From Actinomycetota bacterium (GTDB lineage: Bacteria; Actinomycetota; Acidimicrobiia; Acidimicrobiales; JAMCPL01): a stretch of 64,000 nucleotides of DNA. Below the pieces are notes generated by a model, which was not told the DNA's origin, searched no databases, and worked only from the letters and a program-made list of their open reading frames with translations. The DNA lies in the NCBI GenBank assembly GCA_023379675.1, contig JAMCPL010000020.1, forward strand, positions 70,611-134,610, written 5' to 3'. Shown here in pieces: positions 19,398-29,470 of the stretch; position 1 is the first letter of the stretch; each line of letters starts with the position of its first letter. A program made the position numbers and the translations under genes.

Positions 19398-20881
19398 TGA
19401 AACAGATGGAACATTGGCTGGACGGCAAGCATGCGTGCGGGCATGGAACCCGGACCGGTCCGGTATTCGATCCGGCCACCGGACGCCAGACGGCCGCCGT
19501 GCCAATGGGTGGCCCCGAAGACGTGAACCAAGCGGTGCGTGGCGCCAGGAACGCGGCATACGATTGGTCCCGCACATCGTTGACCCGGCGTATGGCGGTA
19601 CTCTTTCGTTTCCGGCAGCTACTGGAGGAAGGCAGCAACGACCTAGCCCAGCTGGTGACCGCCGAACACGGTAAAGTGCTCAGTGACTCAGCAGGTGAAG
19701 TGGCACGAGGTCTGGAAGTCGCGGATTTCGCCTGCGGCATTGCGGAACTGCTCAAGGCGGAGCATTCGCTGGGCGTCTCCACTGGGGTCGACGCTTACTC
19801 GTTTCGCCAGCCACTCGGTGTCGTGGCAGGTATCACGCCATTCAATTTCCCTGCCCTTGTCCCGCTGTGGATGGCACCGCTGGCCATCGCCTGCGGCAAC
19901 TCATTCATACTCAAGCCTTCGGAGAAGGACCCATCAGCCTCCATGTGGCTTGCCCAGTGCTGGACCGAGGCTGGGCTACCTGATGGCGTGTTCCAGGTGG
20001 TGCATGGGGACAAGGATGCTGTCGATGCCATCTTGGCCCATCCCGGCATCGACGCGGTGAGTTTCGTTGGTTCCACGCCAGTCGCACGCTCTATCCAACG
20101 CCAAGCGGTGTCGATGGGCAAGCGCGTACAAGCCTTGGGTGGAGCCAAGAACCACCTGGTTGCCATGCCTGATGTAGATCCTGACACAGTAGCCTCCGCC
20201 CTGGTCAACTCCGCTTACGGCTCGTGCGGCGAGCGCTGCATGGCCGTCTCGGTGGCTGTGTTGATCGGTGACGGTGCTGGCCAGGTGGTGGAGGCCATCC
20301 GTGAGCGGGCCGCAAATCTGGTGGTAGGACCGGGAAACGATCCTGAGTCTGACATGGGTCCGCTGGTCACCCAGGCACACCGGGACCGGGTCGCAAGCTA
20401 CCTGGATACGGGCGTCCGCGAAGGCGCTAACCTGGTGTTGGACGGCAGGCGCCACGCAGTGCGTGGTGACCTCGGCGGCTTCTGGCTCGGGCCATCGCTG
20501 TTCGATGCCGTCGATCCTGGCATGTCCATCTACCAGGATGAAATTTTTGGACCGGTACTCTGCGTGGTACGAGCCACAACGCTTATGGAAGCCATTAAAA
20601 TCATCAATGACAACCCTTACGGGAACGGGGCGGCGGTGTTTACCAACGACATGGCCTCCGCTCGGCAGTTCGAGGTGGAGGTGGAAGCAGGCATGGTGGG
20701 TGTCAATGTGGCCATCCCGGTGCCAATGGCGTTCTACGGTTTTGGAGGCTGGGGATCTTCGATCTTCAGCGACCATGATATATATGGACCTGACGGCGTC
20801 CGATTCTATACGAGATCAAAGAAGATCACCTCTCGTCCACTTGCGCACCGAGGGTCGTTGAACTTTCCCACCAACCAATGA
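19394..20881 (+). CDS. mmsA: CoA-acylating (methyl)malonate-semialdehyde dehydrogenase
   Basis: GVVAGITPFNFPALVPLWMAPLAIACGNSFILKPSEKDPSAS, ALGGAKNHLVAMPDVD, SAYGSCGERCMAVSVAV. Confidence 0.92.
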   Translation: MMKQMEHWLDGKHACGHGTRTGPVFDPATGRQTAAVPMGGPEDVNQAVRGARNAAYDWSRTSLTRRMAVLFRFRQLLEEGSNDLAQLVTAEHGKVLSDSAGEVARGLEVADFACGIAELLKAEHSLGVSTGVDAYSFRQPLGVVAGITPFNFPALVPLWMAPLAIACGNSFILKPSEKDPSASMWLAQCWTEAGLPDGVFQVVHGDKDAVDAILAHPGIDAVSFVGSTPVARSIQRQAVSMGKRVQALGGAKNHLVAMPDVDPDTVASALVNSAYGSCGERCMAVSVAVLIGDGAGQVVEAIRERAANLVVGPGNDPESDMGPLVTQAHRDRVASYLDTGVREGANLVLDGRRHAVRGDLGGFWLGPSLFDAVDPGMSIYQDEIFGPVLCVVRATTLMEAIKIINDNPYGNGAAVFTNDMASARQFEVEVEAGMVGVNVAIPVPMAFYGFGGWGSSIFSDHDIYGPDGVRFYTRSKKITSRPLAHRGSLNFPTNQ

Positions 20882-20910
20882 AAGGAGCCGATGGATGAGA
20901 GGAGTAACAG

Positions 20911-21750
20911 ATGCCTAAAGTCGTACGAGCCGCACTTGTGCAGGCCAAGTGGACCGGCGACAAGGAGTCGATGCTCGAGTCAAGCATCACGCTGGCCAGA
21001 GAAGCCGCTTCACAGGGAGCGCAGATCCTGTGCTTCCAGGAGCTGTTCTACGGCCCATATTTCTGCCAGGTACAGGAACCGGAGTACTATGCGTATGCAG
21101 AACCCGTACCGGGCCCGACCACCGAGAGGATGATGGAGCTGGCAAGGCAAACCTCGATGGTGATCGTGGCTCCCATATATGAGGAGGAACAGCCCGGCGT
21201 TTACTACAACACGGCGCTGGTGATTGATGCCGACGGACGCTATCTCGGCAAGTACCGTAAGACTCACATTCCCCAGGTAAACGGGTTCTGGGAGAAGTAC
21301 TACTTCCGTCCAGGAAATCTGGGTTTTCCGGTATACGATACTTCGGTATGCCGCGTCGGTGTCTATATCTGCTATGACCGCCACTTCCCCGAGGGATGGC
21401 GGGCACTGGGCTTGGCTGGGGCTCAGATAGTGTTCAACCCTTCGGCCACAAGCCGGGGTCTATCCGCCTACTTATGGAACCTCGAGCAGCCGGCTGCTGC
21501 TGTGGCCAATGAGTATTTTATTGGCGCCATCAATCGGGTAGGGGTGGAACCGCTGGGAGACAATGATTTCTACGGCAGTTCCTACTTCGTCGACCCGAGA
21601 GGCCAGATCGTGGGTACAGCAGCTTCGGACTCCAACGAGGAGGTGGTGGTACGCGACCTCGACCTGGAACAAATTGATGAAGTACGCCGCCTGTGGGCAT
21701 TCTATAGAGACCGCCGTCCCGACACGTACGGACCGGTGGTGGCCCCATGA
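20911..21750 (+). CDS. Beta-ureidopropionase (N-carbamoyl-beta-alanine amidohydrolase, nitrilase superfamily)
   Basis: ILCFQELFYGPYFCQVQ, KYRKTHIPQ, VGVYICYDRHFPEGWRALGLAGAQIVFNPSATS (Glu-Lys-Cys triad). Confidence 0.92.
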   Translation: MPKVVRAALVQAKWTGDKESMLESSITLAREAASQGAQILCFQELFYGPYFCQVQEPEYYAYAEPVPGPTTERMMELARQTSMVIVAPIYEEEQPGVYYNTALVIDADGRYLGKYRKTHIPQVNGFWEKYYFRPGNLGFPVYDTSVCRVGVYICYDRHFPEGWRALGLAGAQIVFNPSATSRGLSAYLWNLEQPAAAVANEYFIGAINRVGVEPLGDNDFYGSSYFVDPRGQIVGTAASDSNEEVVVRDLDLEQIDEVRRLWAFYRDRRPDTYGPVVAP

Positions 21751-23180
21751 GTCGGATACTGATTGAACACGGTACGGTGGTGACCGCCAGCGGAACCGTT
21801 GCCGCTGACGTCCTGGTAGAGGGTGAGAAGATAGCGGCATTACTCCAGGAAGGTACGGGGTACCCATCAGGCGGTGAAGGACTGGATCGGATCGATGCCA
21901 CTGGGAAGCTGGTGGTACCAGGCGGTATAGACGTACATACGCACATGGAGATGCCATTTGGTGGGTCCTTCTCCTCCGACACCTTTGCAACCGGCACTGA
22001 AGCCGCGGCGTGGGGCGGCACCACCACCATCGTCGACTTTGCCATCCAGCCACGTGGCGGCAGCGCCCGGCAGGGCTTGGAGACCTGGATGAGTAGAGCC
22101 GAAGGGCAGTGCGCCATAGACTACGGCTTCCATCTCATCCTGTCGGACGTTACTGATGAGGTACTCGAGGAGATGCAAGGGCTTGTACGCGACGGCATCA
22201 CCAGTTACAAGTTGTTCATGGCCTATCCCGGCGTATTCTACTCCGATGACGGGCAAATCTTACGGGTCATGCAGACGGCGGCCGCCTGTGGCGCCACTGT
22301 GATGATGCATGCCGAGAACGGTATAGCCATCGACGTCCTGGTACGCCAGGCGCTGGAGGCCGGGCAACGCGATCCCCGGATGCATGGCGAGACACGGCCT
22401 TCGGCACTTGAGGGTGAGGCCACACATCGGGCCATCATACTTGCCCAGGTGGCGGGATGCCCGCTCTACATCGTGCACCTATCGGCTGCCGAAGCGCTGG
22501 CCGAAGTGGTCCAGGCGCGCGACCGAGGTCAGGCGGTGTCCGCTGAAACCTGTCCCCAATATCTATTCTTGGACGAGTCGCTTATGGCCGAACCCGACTT
22601 CGAGGGCGCCAAATACGTCTGCTCCCCACCTATTCGCGCCGAAGCTCACCGCCGGGCGCTGTGGCAAGGTATTCAGACCGGCGATCTGTCGGTGGTGGCA
22701 ACCGACCACTGCCCGTTCTGTTTCAAGGGTCAGAAGGAACTGGGGCGGGGGGACTTCACCAAGATCCCCAATGGCCTGCCCGTTGTGGAGCACCGCATGG
22801 ACCTCATCTACCAGGGGGTGGTGTCCGGGCGAATCACGCCTGAGCGCTGGGTGGAACTGACTTCGACCGCACCGGCGCGCCTTTTCGGCATGTACCCACA
22901 GAAGGGCACCTTGCTGCCGGGAGCCGATGCCGACCTAGTGATATACGACCCCTCTCGTTCCCATGACCTCGGCGCGGCCACCCATCACATGGCGGTGGAC
23001 TACTCGGTCTTCGAGGGCTTGTCGATCACCGGTGCGGTGGATACCGTGATCTCACGGGGAACGGTCTTGCTCAGTAATGGTGTCTACCGTGGTCACCCGA
23101 ATCATGGCCGGTTCGTACCGCGCAACCGGTACAGTGGACCCGCGATCCCGACTGGCGTACCCGGCACCGGAAGGTCGTAG
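21747..23180 (+). CDS. hydA: Dihydropyrimidinase
   Basis: GKLVVPGGIDVHTHMEMPFGG, TSYKLFMAYPGVF, MMHAENGIAIDVL, TDHCPFCFKGQKELGRGDFTKIPNGLPVVEHRMDL. Confidence 0.95.
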   Translation: MSRILIEHGTVVTASGTVAADVLVEGEKIAALLQEGTGYPSGGEGLDRIDATGKLVVPGGIDVHTHMEMPFGGSFSSDTFATGTEAAAWGGTTTIVDFAIQPRGGSARQGLETWMSRAEGQCAIDYGFHLILSDVTDEVLEEMQGLVRDGITSYKLFMAYPGVFYSDDGQILRVMQTAAACGATVMMHAENGIAIDVLVRQALEAGQRDPRMHGETRPSALEGEATHRAIILAQVAGCPLYIVHLSAAEALAEVVQARDRGQAVSAETCPQYLFLDESLMAEPDFEGAKYVCSPPIRAEAHRRALWQGIQTGDLSVVATDHCPFCFKGQKELGRGDFTKIPNGLPVVEHRMDLIYQGVVSGRITPERWVELTSTAPARLFGMYPQKGTLLPGADADLVIYDPSRSHDLGAATHHMAVDYSVFEGLSITGAVDTVISRGTVLLSNGVYRGHPNHGRFVPRNRYSGPAIPTGVPGTGRS

Positions 23181-23296
23181 CCAGTGAGTCCGTTCACATG
23201 CCAGATAGCGAGTACCCACCTCTGTATTCATCCGGTTATGAAGCTTCCCGGTAACCGATCTCGGTGTGGAGGCGGAGCACTCCCGGAAGGGCAATC

Positions 23297-24322
23297 ATGA
23301 GATTCGGCGTAGTACTCCAGACCGACCCGCCGGCCACGCGGGTGATCGAGTTGGCTGGTGCAGCCGAAAATGCCGGCTTCGACACAGTGTGGACTTTCGA
23401 CTCGCCGGTGTTGTGGCAGGAGCCGTTCGTGATCTACAGCCGTATCCTCGAAGCAACGCAGCAGGTGACCGTTGGCACCATGGTTACCAACCCGCGCTCG
23501 CGGGACTGGACCGTAACCGCCTCGCTGTTCGCCACGCTCAACGACATGTTCGGGAACCGTACCATCTGCGGGATCGGTCGGGGAGATTCGGCCGTGCGCG
23601 TAGTAGGGCGTAAGCCTACCAGCTTGGAGGAGGTGACCGGAGCGATCCGCACCATCCGCGCCCTAGCCGAGGGTCGGCAGGTCCAAGTCCACGGCAAGGA
23701 AGTTCGCATCCCCTGGATACGTGATGGACACCTGGCAGTATGGATGGCGGCATACGGTCCCAAAGCACTGGAGGTGGCGGCACGCGAAGCCGATGGCTTG
23801 ATCCTGCAGATTGCCGACCCCTTTGTCATCGAGTGGGCCATCGGCCGCTTCCACGCAGCTGCAGCTAAAGCAGGTCGGGACCCGGTATCACTCTCCATAT
23901 GCGTCGCCGCCCCGGCCTATGCCGGTGACGACCTGGCTCATCAGCGAGACCAGGTACGATGGTTCGGTGGTATGGTGGGAAACCATGTTGCTGAACTGGT
24001 GAGTCGCTACGGGCAGGGATCCGGTACGGTGCCCCGTGAACTGACGGCTTACATCGAGCAACGCCAAGGTTACGACTACAGCCATCATGGTCGATCCGGT
24101 AACCCTGACACCGAGTTCGTGCCGGACGATATAATAGATCGTTTCTGCATACTCGGGCCAGCCGAGCAGCATGTCGCCAAGCTACGCCGTCTGCAGGAGC
24201 TGGGGGTGGGGCACTTCGCCCTCTACCTGATGCACGATGCCCAGGATGCCACACTGGCTGCCTATGGTGCTCATGTCATACCTAATCTACAGGGACACTC
24301 CCCGGCAAACCTGCCGTCTTGA
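23297..24322 (+). CDS. F420-type LLM-class oxidoreductase (TIGR03842-like)
   Basis: MRFGVVLQTDPPATRVIELAGAAENAGFDTVWTFDSPVLWQEPFVIYSRILEATQQVTVGTMVTNPRSRDWTVTAS, GIGRGDSAVR, AYGPKALEVAAREADGLILQ; last gene of the operon. Confidence 0.88.
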   Translation: MRFGVVLQTDPPATRVIELAGAAENAGFDTVWTFDSPVLWQEPFVIYSRILEATQQVTVGTMVTNPRSRDWTVTASLFATLNDMFGNRTICGIGRGDSAVRVVGRKPTSLEEVTGAIRTIRALAEGRQVQVHGKEVRIPWIRDGHLAVWMAAYGPKALEVAAREADGLILQIADPFVIEWAIGRFHAAAAKAGRDPVSLSICVAAPAYAGDDLAHQRDQVRWFGGMVGNHVAELVSRYGQGSGTVPRELTAYIEQRQGYDYSHHGRSGNPDTEFVPDDIIDRFCILGPAEQHVAKLRRLQELGVGHFALYLMHDAQDATLAAYGAHVIPNLQGHSPANLPS

Positions 24323-25928
24323 TCCCGGCGTTACGGCCGTTGCTCGACACAGGCAAAGTAGCCATGACGGCCAAGTGCAGCGCGACCCGTGTCTCCGGAT
24401 CCTCGAGGTCGCAATCAAGTACAGCAGCAACCCTACCGAGAGAGTGGTAAAAGGCTGCCCGGCTGTAATGCGAACGGGTCGCAGCCAACGACTTATTACC
24501 TCCACACTCGAGGTACGAGCGCAGGATATCCATCAGGCTAGTGCCGTAACGCTGATCATGCTCCCACAAAGGGCGAAGCCGGCGGTCTATGAATCGCTGC
24601 AAGCGGGGATCGTCCTGAAGAAGCCGCAACAGGCCGCGCAGGTCGATGTCATCGACAGTTGCGACAGCCGCCCCATTTGGAGTGTTGTTTCCAAGCACAG
24701 CTAGTGCCACTTCGCTCGCTTGGCGCATAGCCTGGGCCAGGTCCGCAGGAACAGGACTAGGCGGCAGGTAGGCTGCACCGAAGCCTGCGCCCAGCATGGT
24801 GCTATGTCCATTTCGAATCTCGGTTGCGATGTTCGCCAGATGCTGCCGGTCATCATGCCGTCCCGGCAGGGCTATCAGCACTTGGAGTAAATCGTCACTC
24901 AGCCGACCGACCAAGCCTGTGGTGCCAGTGCGCTCCAGCGCACGCTCGACTGGCTCCTCCTGGCAGAACGGGAATTGCGACCGGATGCACAGCACAACCA
25001 GCGGGTGGTGCCGGAGATCAGCGCCAAGTGACCTGGCGCGAACATAGAATTCGTCGAGCGATCGGCAGCGATCGGCAGCGAGGTCGGAAATCAGTCCACG
25101 CCGGGCTGCCCGCTCCAATGTGGGTGCCGGACCTTGAACAAGCCAGACCACCGCCAAGGCATCCGCTCCGCCGGCCAACACTGTGTGGTGCAACGTGGTA
25201 GGTGGATGTTCGAGCAATAGCACGACCCGGCCGCAGACCTGACCTCGTACCTCAACCGGCCTGGCCAGCCAGCCCGGGTGCTGATCGCCAAGGCGCCAGC
25301 TACGCTCTTCCCAGCCGGACAGTAGCTCCTCAAGCGGTACACCGTTGCGCGCAACAGCCAGCGGCCAGTGAGCCAAACTTTCGAAGATGACCGGACAGTG
25401 AGTCAGGGCACTCATCTTTTGTACCACATCGGCAGGGCTGGCAGAGGTGGCCAGAGTATGGAATGTCCGATGGACCTTCTCCTCGATACGGAGGTCGGCC
25501 AGCTGGGCATCCAGAATCATGGCGTGGACCGCTTCTGTGATGGTGACGAATGGAACCTCGCGCTCCAATGCAATAAGAGGGAGTCCGCGACGTACCGCAG
25601 CAACCGCCAGCTCACGAGGCATCTCGGCGTAGCGGCGAATCAACTCGACCACCAGCCCGCTTGCTCCGGCATCAGCCAGATCGTCAATGCACTGGGCGAG
25701 ACCGGCATCATGCTCAGGAAAGGCGATACCGGTGGTAAGAATGAGTTCACCACCTTTGAGAAGCTTCCCGATGTCTGGAACTTCGGAAACGTGGACCCAG
25801 CGTACAGGCTTGTCCAGATTCGACAGGCCTGCCATGACCTTAGGCCTCCCCGCCTGTATCTCCTCCAGACCGAGTACATCAGCCACTGTGACTTTGCCGC
25901 CCTGGTACGAATGGAGACCCGTAGTCAT
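24282..25928 (-). CDS. PucR-family transcriptional regulator
   Basis: N-terminal PucR domain (VTVADVLGLEEIQAGRPKVMAGLSNLDKPVRWVHVSEVPDIGKLLKGGELILTTG) and C-terminal HTH_30-like region (RSYLECGGNKSLAATRSHYSRAAFYHSLGRV). Confidence 0.92.
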   Translation of the reverse strand: MTTGLHSYQGGKVTVADVLGLEEIQAGRPKVMAGLSNLDKPVRWVHVSEVPDIGKLLKGGELILTTGIAFPEHDAGLAQCIDDLADAGASGLVVELIRRYAEMPRELAVAAVRRGLPLIALEREVPFVTITEAVHAMILDAQLADLRIEEKVHRTFHTLATSASPADVVQKMSALTHCPVIFESLAHWPLAVARNGVPLEELLSGWEERSWRLGDQHPGWLARPVEVRGQVCGRVVLLLEHPPTTLHHTVLAGGADALAVVWLVQGPAPTLERAARRGLISDLAADRCRSLDEFYVRARSLGADLRHHPLVVLCIRSQFPFCQEEPVERALERTGTTGLVGRLSDDLLQVLIALPGRHDDRQHLANIATEIRNGHSTMLGAGFGAAYLPPSPVPADLAQAMRQASEVALAVLGNNTPNGAAVATVDDIDLRGLLRLLQDDPRLQRFIDRRLRPLWEHDQRYGTSLMDILRSYLECGGNKSLAATRSHYSRAAFYHSLGRVAAVLDCDLEDPETRVALHLAVMATLPVSSNGRNAGIKTAGLPGSVPVD

Positions 25929-26050
25929 CGACCCTCCTTGTGCATGACGTCTTGTTGGGGTCATCGAGCCCAGTATATTACACTGAAGCGCGTTATACTT
26001 ACTGCCAGCATCTCTGATTCGGTATTTCTCGCGACACAGCAGCCTGACTC

Positions 26051-26227
26051 ATGCACCTACTGGTCGGTAGCGTAAACGATCCAAGGCAGGACCAGGCAAC
26101 GTAAGTCCGCAGGTGGCCACTATGCACCTACTGGTCGGTAGCGTAAACGATCCAAGGCAGGACCAGGCAACGTAAGTCCGCAGGTGGCCACTATGCACCT
26201 ACTGGTCGGTAGCGTAAGCGATCCAAG
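26051..26227. repeat. 71-bp direct tandem repeat, 2 identical copies plus a 35-bp third partial
   Basis: atgcacctactggtcggtagcgtaaacgatccaaggcaggaccaggcaacgtaagtccgcaggtggccact from 26051 and 26122; partial at 26193. Confidence 0.98.
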
Positions 26228-26338
26228 CCCGCCGCCGGCTGGATGGCGCAATGGCATCTTGCCCAGCCTTTCCCGCTCACAACTGTTCGCGGGATTGTTG
26301 CTCGCCAATCACATACACCTAGCTTTCACTGCGAAGTG

Positions 26339-27274
26339 CTAGCCAAGAGCCCTGATGGCACGGATAAGGGCATCAAAGAGTTCGTGACGCCGGACCGACG
26401 TACCGACCTGGTGGTAGCTGTCCTTTTCGCGCTCGAGGAACTCGGTTACAGTCATACCGCGAGTATATGTGCCGCATGTTTCGATGGATACCTTTGCCGG
26501 ACGGGTCACAAACAGAGACGGATCCGCCACGTAGGCCACCGCGCAGACATCATGAACGGGCGGGTCGGCCATGTCCATCTCACGCCGGTATGTCGTTCGG
26601 AAATACTCCAAGAGCTGCGCGCAGAAGTCGCCAGTGGCCGTTCCGATGGCGGCGATCTCCGCCTGCACCTCCTCACTGCACAGCGCCTGATGGGTGACAT
26701 CGAGCCCCATCATGGTAATGCGCCATGGAGCGTGAAAGACCATGGCCGCAGCCTCAGGGTCGACGTATATGTTGAACTCCGCCGCAGGCGTGACGTTTCC
26801 CCGCCCGTATGCTCCGCCCATGATTACCAGTTCCCTGGCATAAGTGGCCACGCCTGGTTCTTTGGCCAGAGCCAGCGCCACATTGGTAAGCGGCGCCGTT
26901 GCCACAATGGTGACCTCGCCTGGAGCAGCCATCACCTGATCCACTATGAAATCGCACGCAACTCCGGCCTGCGGGTGGACCTTCGGAACGATCGGCAGCG
27001 GTCCATCCAAGCCACTGTCGCCGTGGATGTTTCCCGCAGTAGTCAGCTCCCGCAGTAACGGTCGCCCGGCGCCCCGTACAACCGGCACATCGTAAAGGCC
27101 GGCAATCGTGGCTACGGCGCAGGCATTGGCAGTGGTCTTGTCCACGATCTGGTTTCCGGCGACTGTCGTGATGCCGAGCAGCCGCACCCGAGAATCGCCC
27201 GCAGCCAGCATGATCGCCAAAGCATCATCGTGTCCTGGATCGCAGTCCAGCACTATAGGGATAGCCGGGCTCAT
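26339..27274 (-). CDS. Inosine-uridine preferring nucleoside hydrolase family
   Basis: PIVLDCDPGHDDALAIMLAAGDSRVRLLGITTVAGNQ, GGAYGRGNVTPAAEFNIYVDPEAAAMVF; Met at 27274 preferred. Confidence 0.93.
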   Translation of the reverse strand: MSPAIPIVLDCDPGHDDALAIMLAAGDSRVRLLGITTVAGNQIVDKTTANACAVATIAGLYDVPVVRGAGRPLLRELTTAGNIHGDSGLDGPLPIVPKVHPQAGVACDFIVDQVMAAPGEVTIVATAPLTNVALALAKEPGVATYARELVIMGGAYGRGNVTPAAEFNIYVDPEAAAMVFHAPWRITMMGLDVTHQALCSEEVQAEIAAIGTATGDFCAQLLEYFRTTYRREMDMADPPVHDVCAVAYVADPSLFVTRPAKVSIETCGTYTRGMTVTEFLEREKDSYHQVGTSVRRHELFDALIRAIRALG

Positions 27275-27389
27275 CGTTGCGACTCCTGTAGCCACCCAGC
27301 GGTGACCAGGCGCTGGCTTCCAATGCCTGTGGCGGGCATGAGACTGGTAATGGATCTGTGACAAATATGTATGCAGATGATGTCCACTG

Positions 27390-28310
27390 TCATTCCTGCA
27401 GTTCAGCAAACGCCCCAGCTGACGCGTTTCCTGCATGGGGCCATCGCCAGCCGGCAAACCACAGCGCCAGTATGGTGACCACATATGGGGTCATCTGGAG
27501 GAACTCAAGGGGCAGGCCGAAAACTGCATGGATCTCACCGAAGATCCCCAGCGCAGTCGCAACGCCGAATACAAGCGATGCAACAACTACCCCCCATGGA
27601 GCCTCCTTTCCGAAGAGCACGGCCGTGAACGCGACGTACCCAACACCTGCAGTCATGTCATAGGAAAATGCGTGTAGGGACCCGACCGACAATTCACTCC
27701 CTCCAATGGCAGCCATGGCACCAGCAATGCACAACGCCAACAACTGCACGACCTGGACCTTGACGCCAGCGGCGTTAGCTGCGAACGGGTACTGCCCCGT
27801 GGCAGCCACGCGGAGACCGAAGGTACTGCGGCGAGCGATGAGCCACACCACGATCGCTGCAATTGGCATAAGGTAGACAAGCAACGAGAGCGAGGCCAGG
27901 ATCGCGGCCGGACCGGTGGCCGTTCCGGGTACCGGTGATGGGACGGTGGCCTTGGCAACGACTGCACCTGAAGTATGAAAGATGACGTTCTGCAGGAAGC
28001 TCGTCCCGCCGACGCCGACACCGACCAAGCCCAGGCCGGCAATGATAGCATTGGCCTTCAGGATCACGACAACTAGCCAGAACAGCGCCGACATCAAGAC
28101 ACAGACAGCAATTGCCAGGGCAATACCGGCCCATGCGGAGCCGAAGGCCAGTGCACCCCCGATAGATGCGAATGCCCCGATAAGCATCAGTCCCTCGAGG
28201 CCAAGCTGGTATATGCCGGCTCGGTGTGCAAAGAGACACCCCAGGGCAGCCCACATTATAGGAGTGGTACCCAAAAGTACGCTGTTGATGAAGGTGTAGA
28301 TCTCGTTCAT
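27390..28310 (-). CDS. Nucleoside-type ABC transporter permease (NupQ/YufQ-like)
   Basis: FAHRAGIYQLGLEGLMLIGAFAS, GVGYVAFTAVLFGKEAPWGVV. Confidence 0.9.
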   Translation of the reverse strand: MNEIYTFINSVLLGTTPIMWAALGCLFAHRAGIYQLGLEGLMLIGAFASIGGALAFGSAWAGIALAIAVCVLMSALFWLVVVILKANAIIAGLGLVGVGVGGTSFLQNVIFHTSGAVVAKATVPSPVPGTATGPAAILASLSLLVYLMPIAAIVVWLIARRSTFGLRVAATGQYPFAANAAGVKVQVVQLLALCIAGAMAAIGGSELSVGSLHAFSYDMTAGVGYVAFTAVLFGKEAPWGVVVASLVFGVATALGIFGEIHAVFGLPLEFLQMTPYVVTILALWFAGWRWPHAGNASAGAFAELQE

Positions 28311-29470
28311 GCGCGCGAGCCCACTGATCCAGGTCTGTCCAGGGTGATCGGCTCCAGCTTAGTGCCAGCGTTCCCTGTCTGAAGCGGCTTGGACTCACCC
28401 CAATCGTGCAGTGCTTTTGACCTGCGATCGCCACCATGCCATACTCTTTGAGGCCATTTACCCCAACCCAGTCTGGCTGTTACAAGCATCGAGATCAGTC
28501 CAGTCATAAAGACGAGAGACGTGCTCGGTAAGCCGATGGCAAGTGGCAGGTACAAGCTGGCCGCGGTTAGCCCACCAAACAGCACTGCGGCGACGAGCGC
28601 ACCACTGACGGCCAGCACGCCCACCAGTGCGACGAGGATGGCCGTAAGACCGATATTCGGATCATACCCGCTCAAGATATTTCCAACCGGCCCCAGGACT
28701 TCGACGGCGCCTGCTAGTCCAGCAGTGAAGCCAGTGACGGCAAACGTCGCCAATCCGATCCTCCGGATCTCCACTCCCTGAACCTCCGCCATAATAGGAT
28801 TGCGGCCAACCAGCCCGATCTCGAAGCCAAACCGTGTCCTGTGAAGTAGCCACCAGACCACGATGCCAACCAGGAGCACTGCCACCACCATCTCGACACT
28901 CAGTCCAGATGACGGAGTAACCCGGACGGCGGCCGGCACCGAGCGCGTCACAGCCACCTGGCCTCCGGCTGTGGGAGACTTGAGTGGACCCGTGGAAACG
29001 TAGGTAACCAGGTATATTGCGATGAAACTGAACATGAGCGTGCCAATAACCTCGTCTACATTAAAGAATATACGGAGGATACCCGGGATTATTGACCAAA
29101 GTGCACCGGCAAACGCTCCGGCGATCAGCGCTACGAAAGCGACTAGTGTACCTCCCATCGAGGCGGGCAACACCAAGGCCAGGTATAAGGAAACGATGCC
29201 GCCGGCATAGAATTGCCCTTGCGCTCCTGCATTAAAGAATCCACCGCGGAAGCTGACTGTCACTCCGATTGCGATGAAGGCCAGCGGCAAAGCGTAGCGC
29301 AGCGTCGCCTCCAACGAGCCGGGGCCGGTTACCGCTCCGGTAAGCACCGCGCTCCATGTCCCCGTGGCCGAGTACCCACCAGTCTGAAAGGCGATGGAAA
29401 CTAGCACCAGAGCTATCACCAGAGCGACAAGTACACGACCGGCACTGCTTACTCCGTGGTGCCAGTTCAT
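28307..29470 (-). CDS. Nucleoside-type ABC transporter permease (NupP/YufP-like)
   Basis: SFRGGFFNAGAQGQFYAGGI, NVDEVIGTLMFSFIAIYLV, GLTAILVALVG. Confidence 0.9.
   Translation of the reverse strand: MNWHHGVSSAGRVLVALVIALVLVSIAFQTGGYSATGTWSAVLTGAVTGPGSLEATLRYALPLAFIAIGVTVSFRGGFFNAGAQGQFYAGGIVSLYLALVLPASMGGTLVAFVALIAGAFAGALWSIIPGILRIFFNVDEVIGTLMFSFIAIYLVTYVSTGPLKSPTAGGQVAVTRSVPAAVRVTPSSGLSVEMVVAVLLVGIVVWWLLHRTRFGFEIGLVGRNPIMAEVQGVEIRRIGLATFAVTGFTAGLAGAVEVLGPVGNILSGYDPNIGLTAILVALVGVLAVSGALVAAVLFGGLTAASLYLPLAIGLPSTSLVFMTGLISMLVTARLGWGKWPQRVWHGGDRRSKALHDWGESKPLQTGNAGTKLEPITLDRPGSVGSRA

Noticed and set aside
19976-20776. 266-aa minus-strand ORF
   Set aside because: Antisense shadow of the mmsA-like gene.
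23297-24322. LLM protein as RutA (pyrimidine monooxygenase)
   Set aside because: Operon encodes the complete hydrolytic reductive-pathway enzymes and no RutB-F set; the protein looks like the F420-dependent branch rather than RutA.
26051-26227. CRISPR array at the 71-bp repeats
   Set aside because: The intervening 36-bp segments are identical, so this is a tandem repeat, not a repeat-spacer array.
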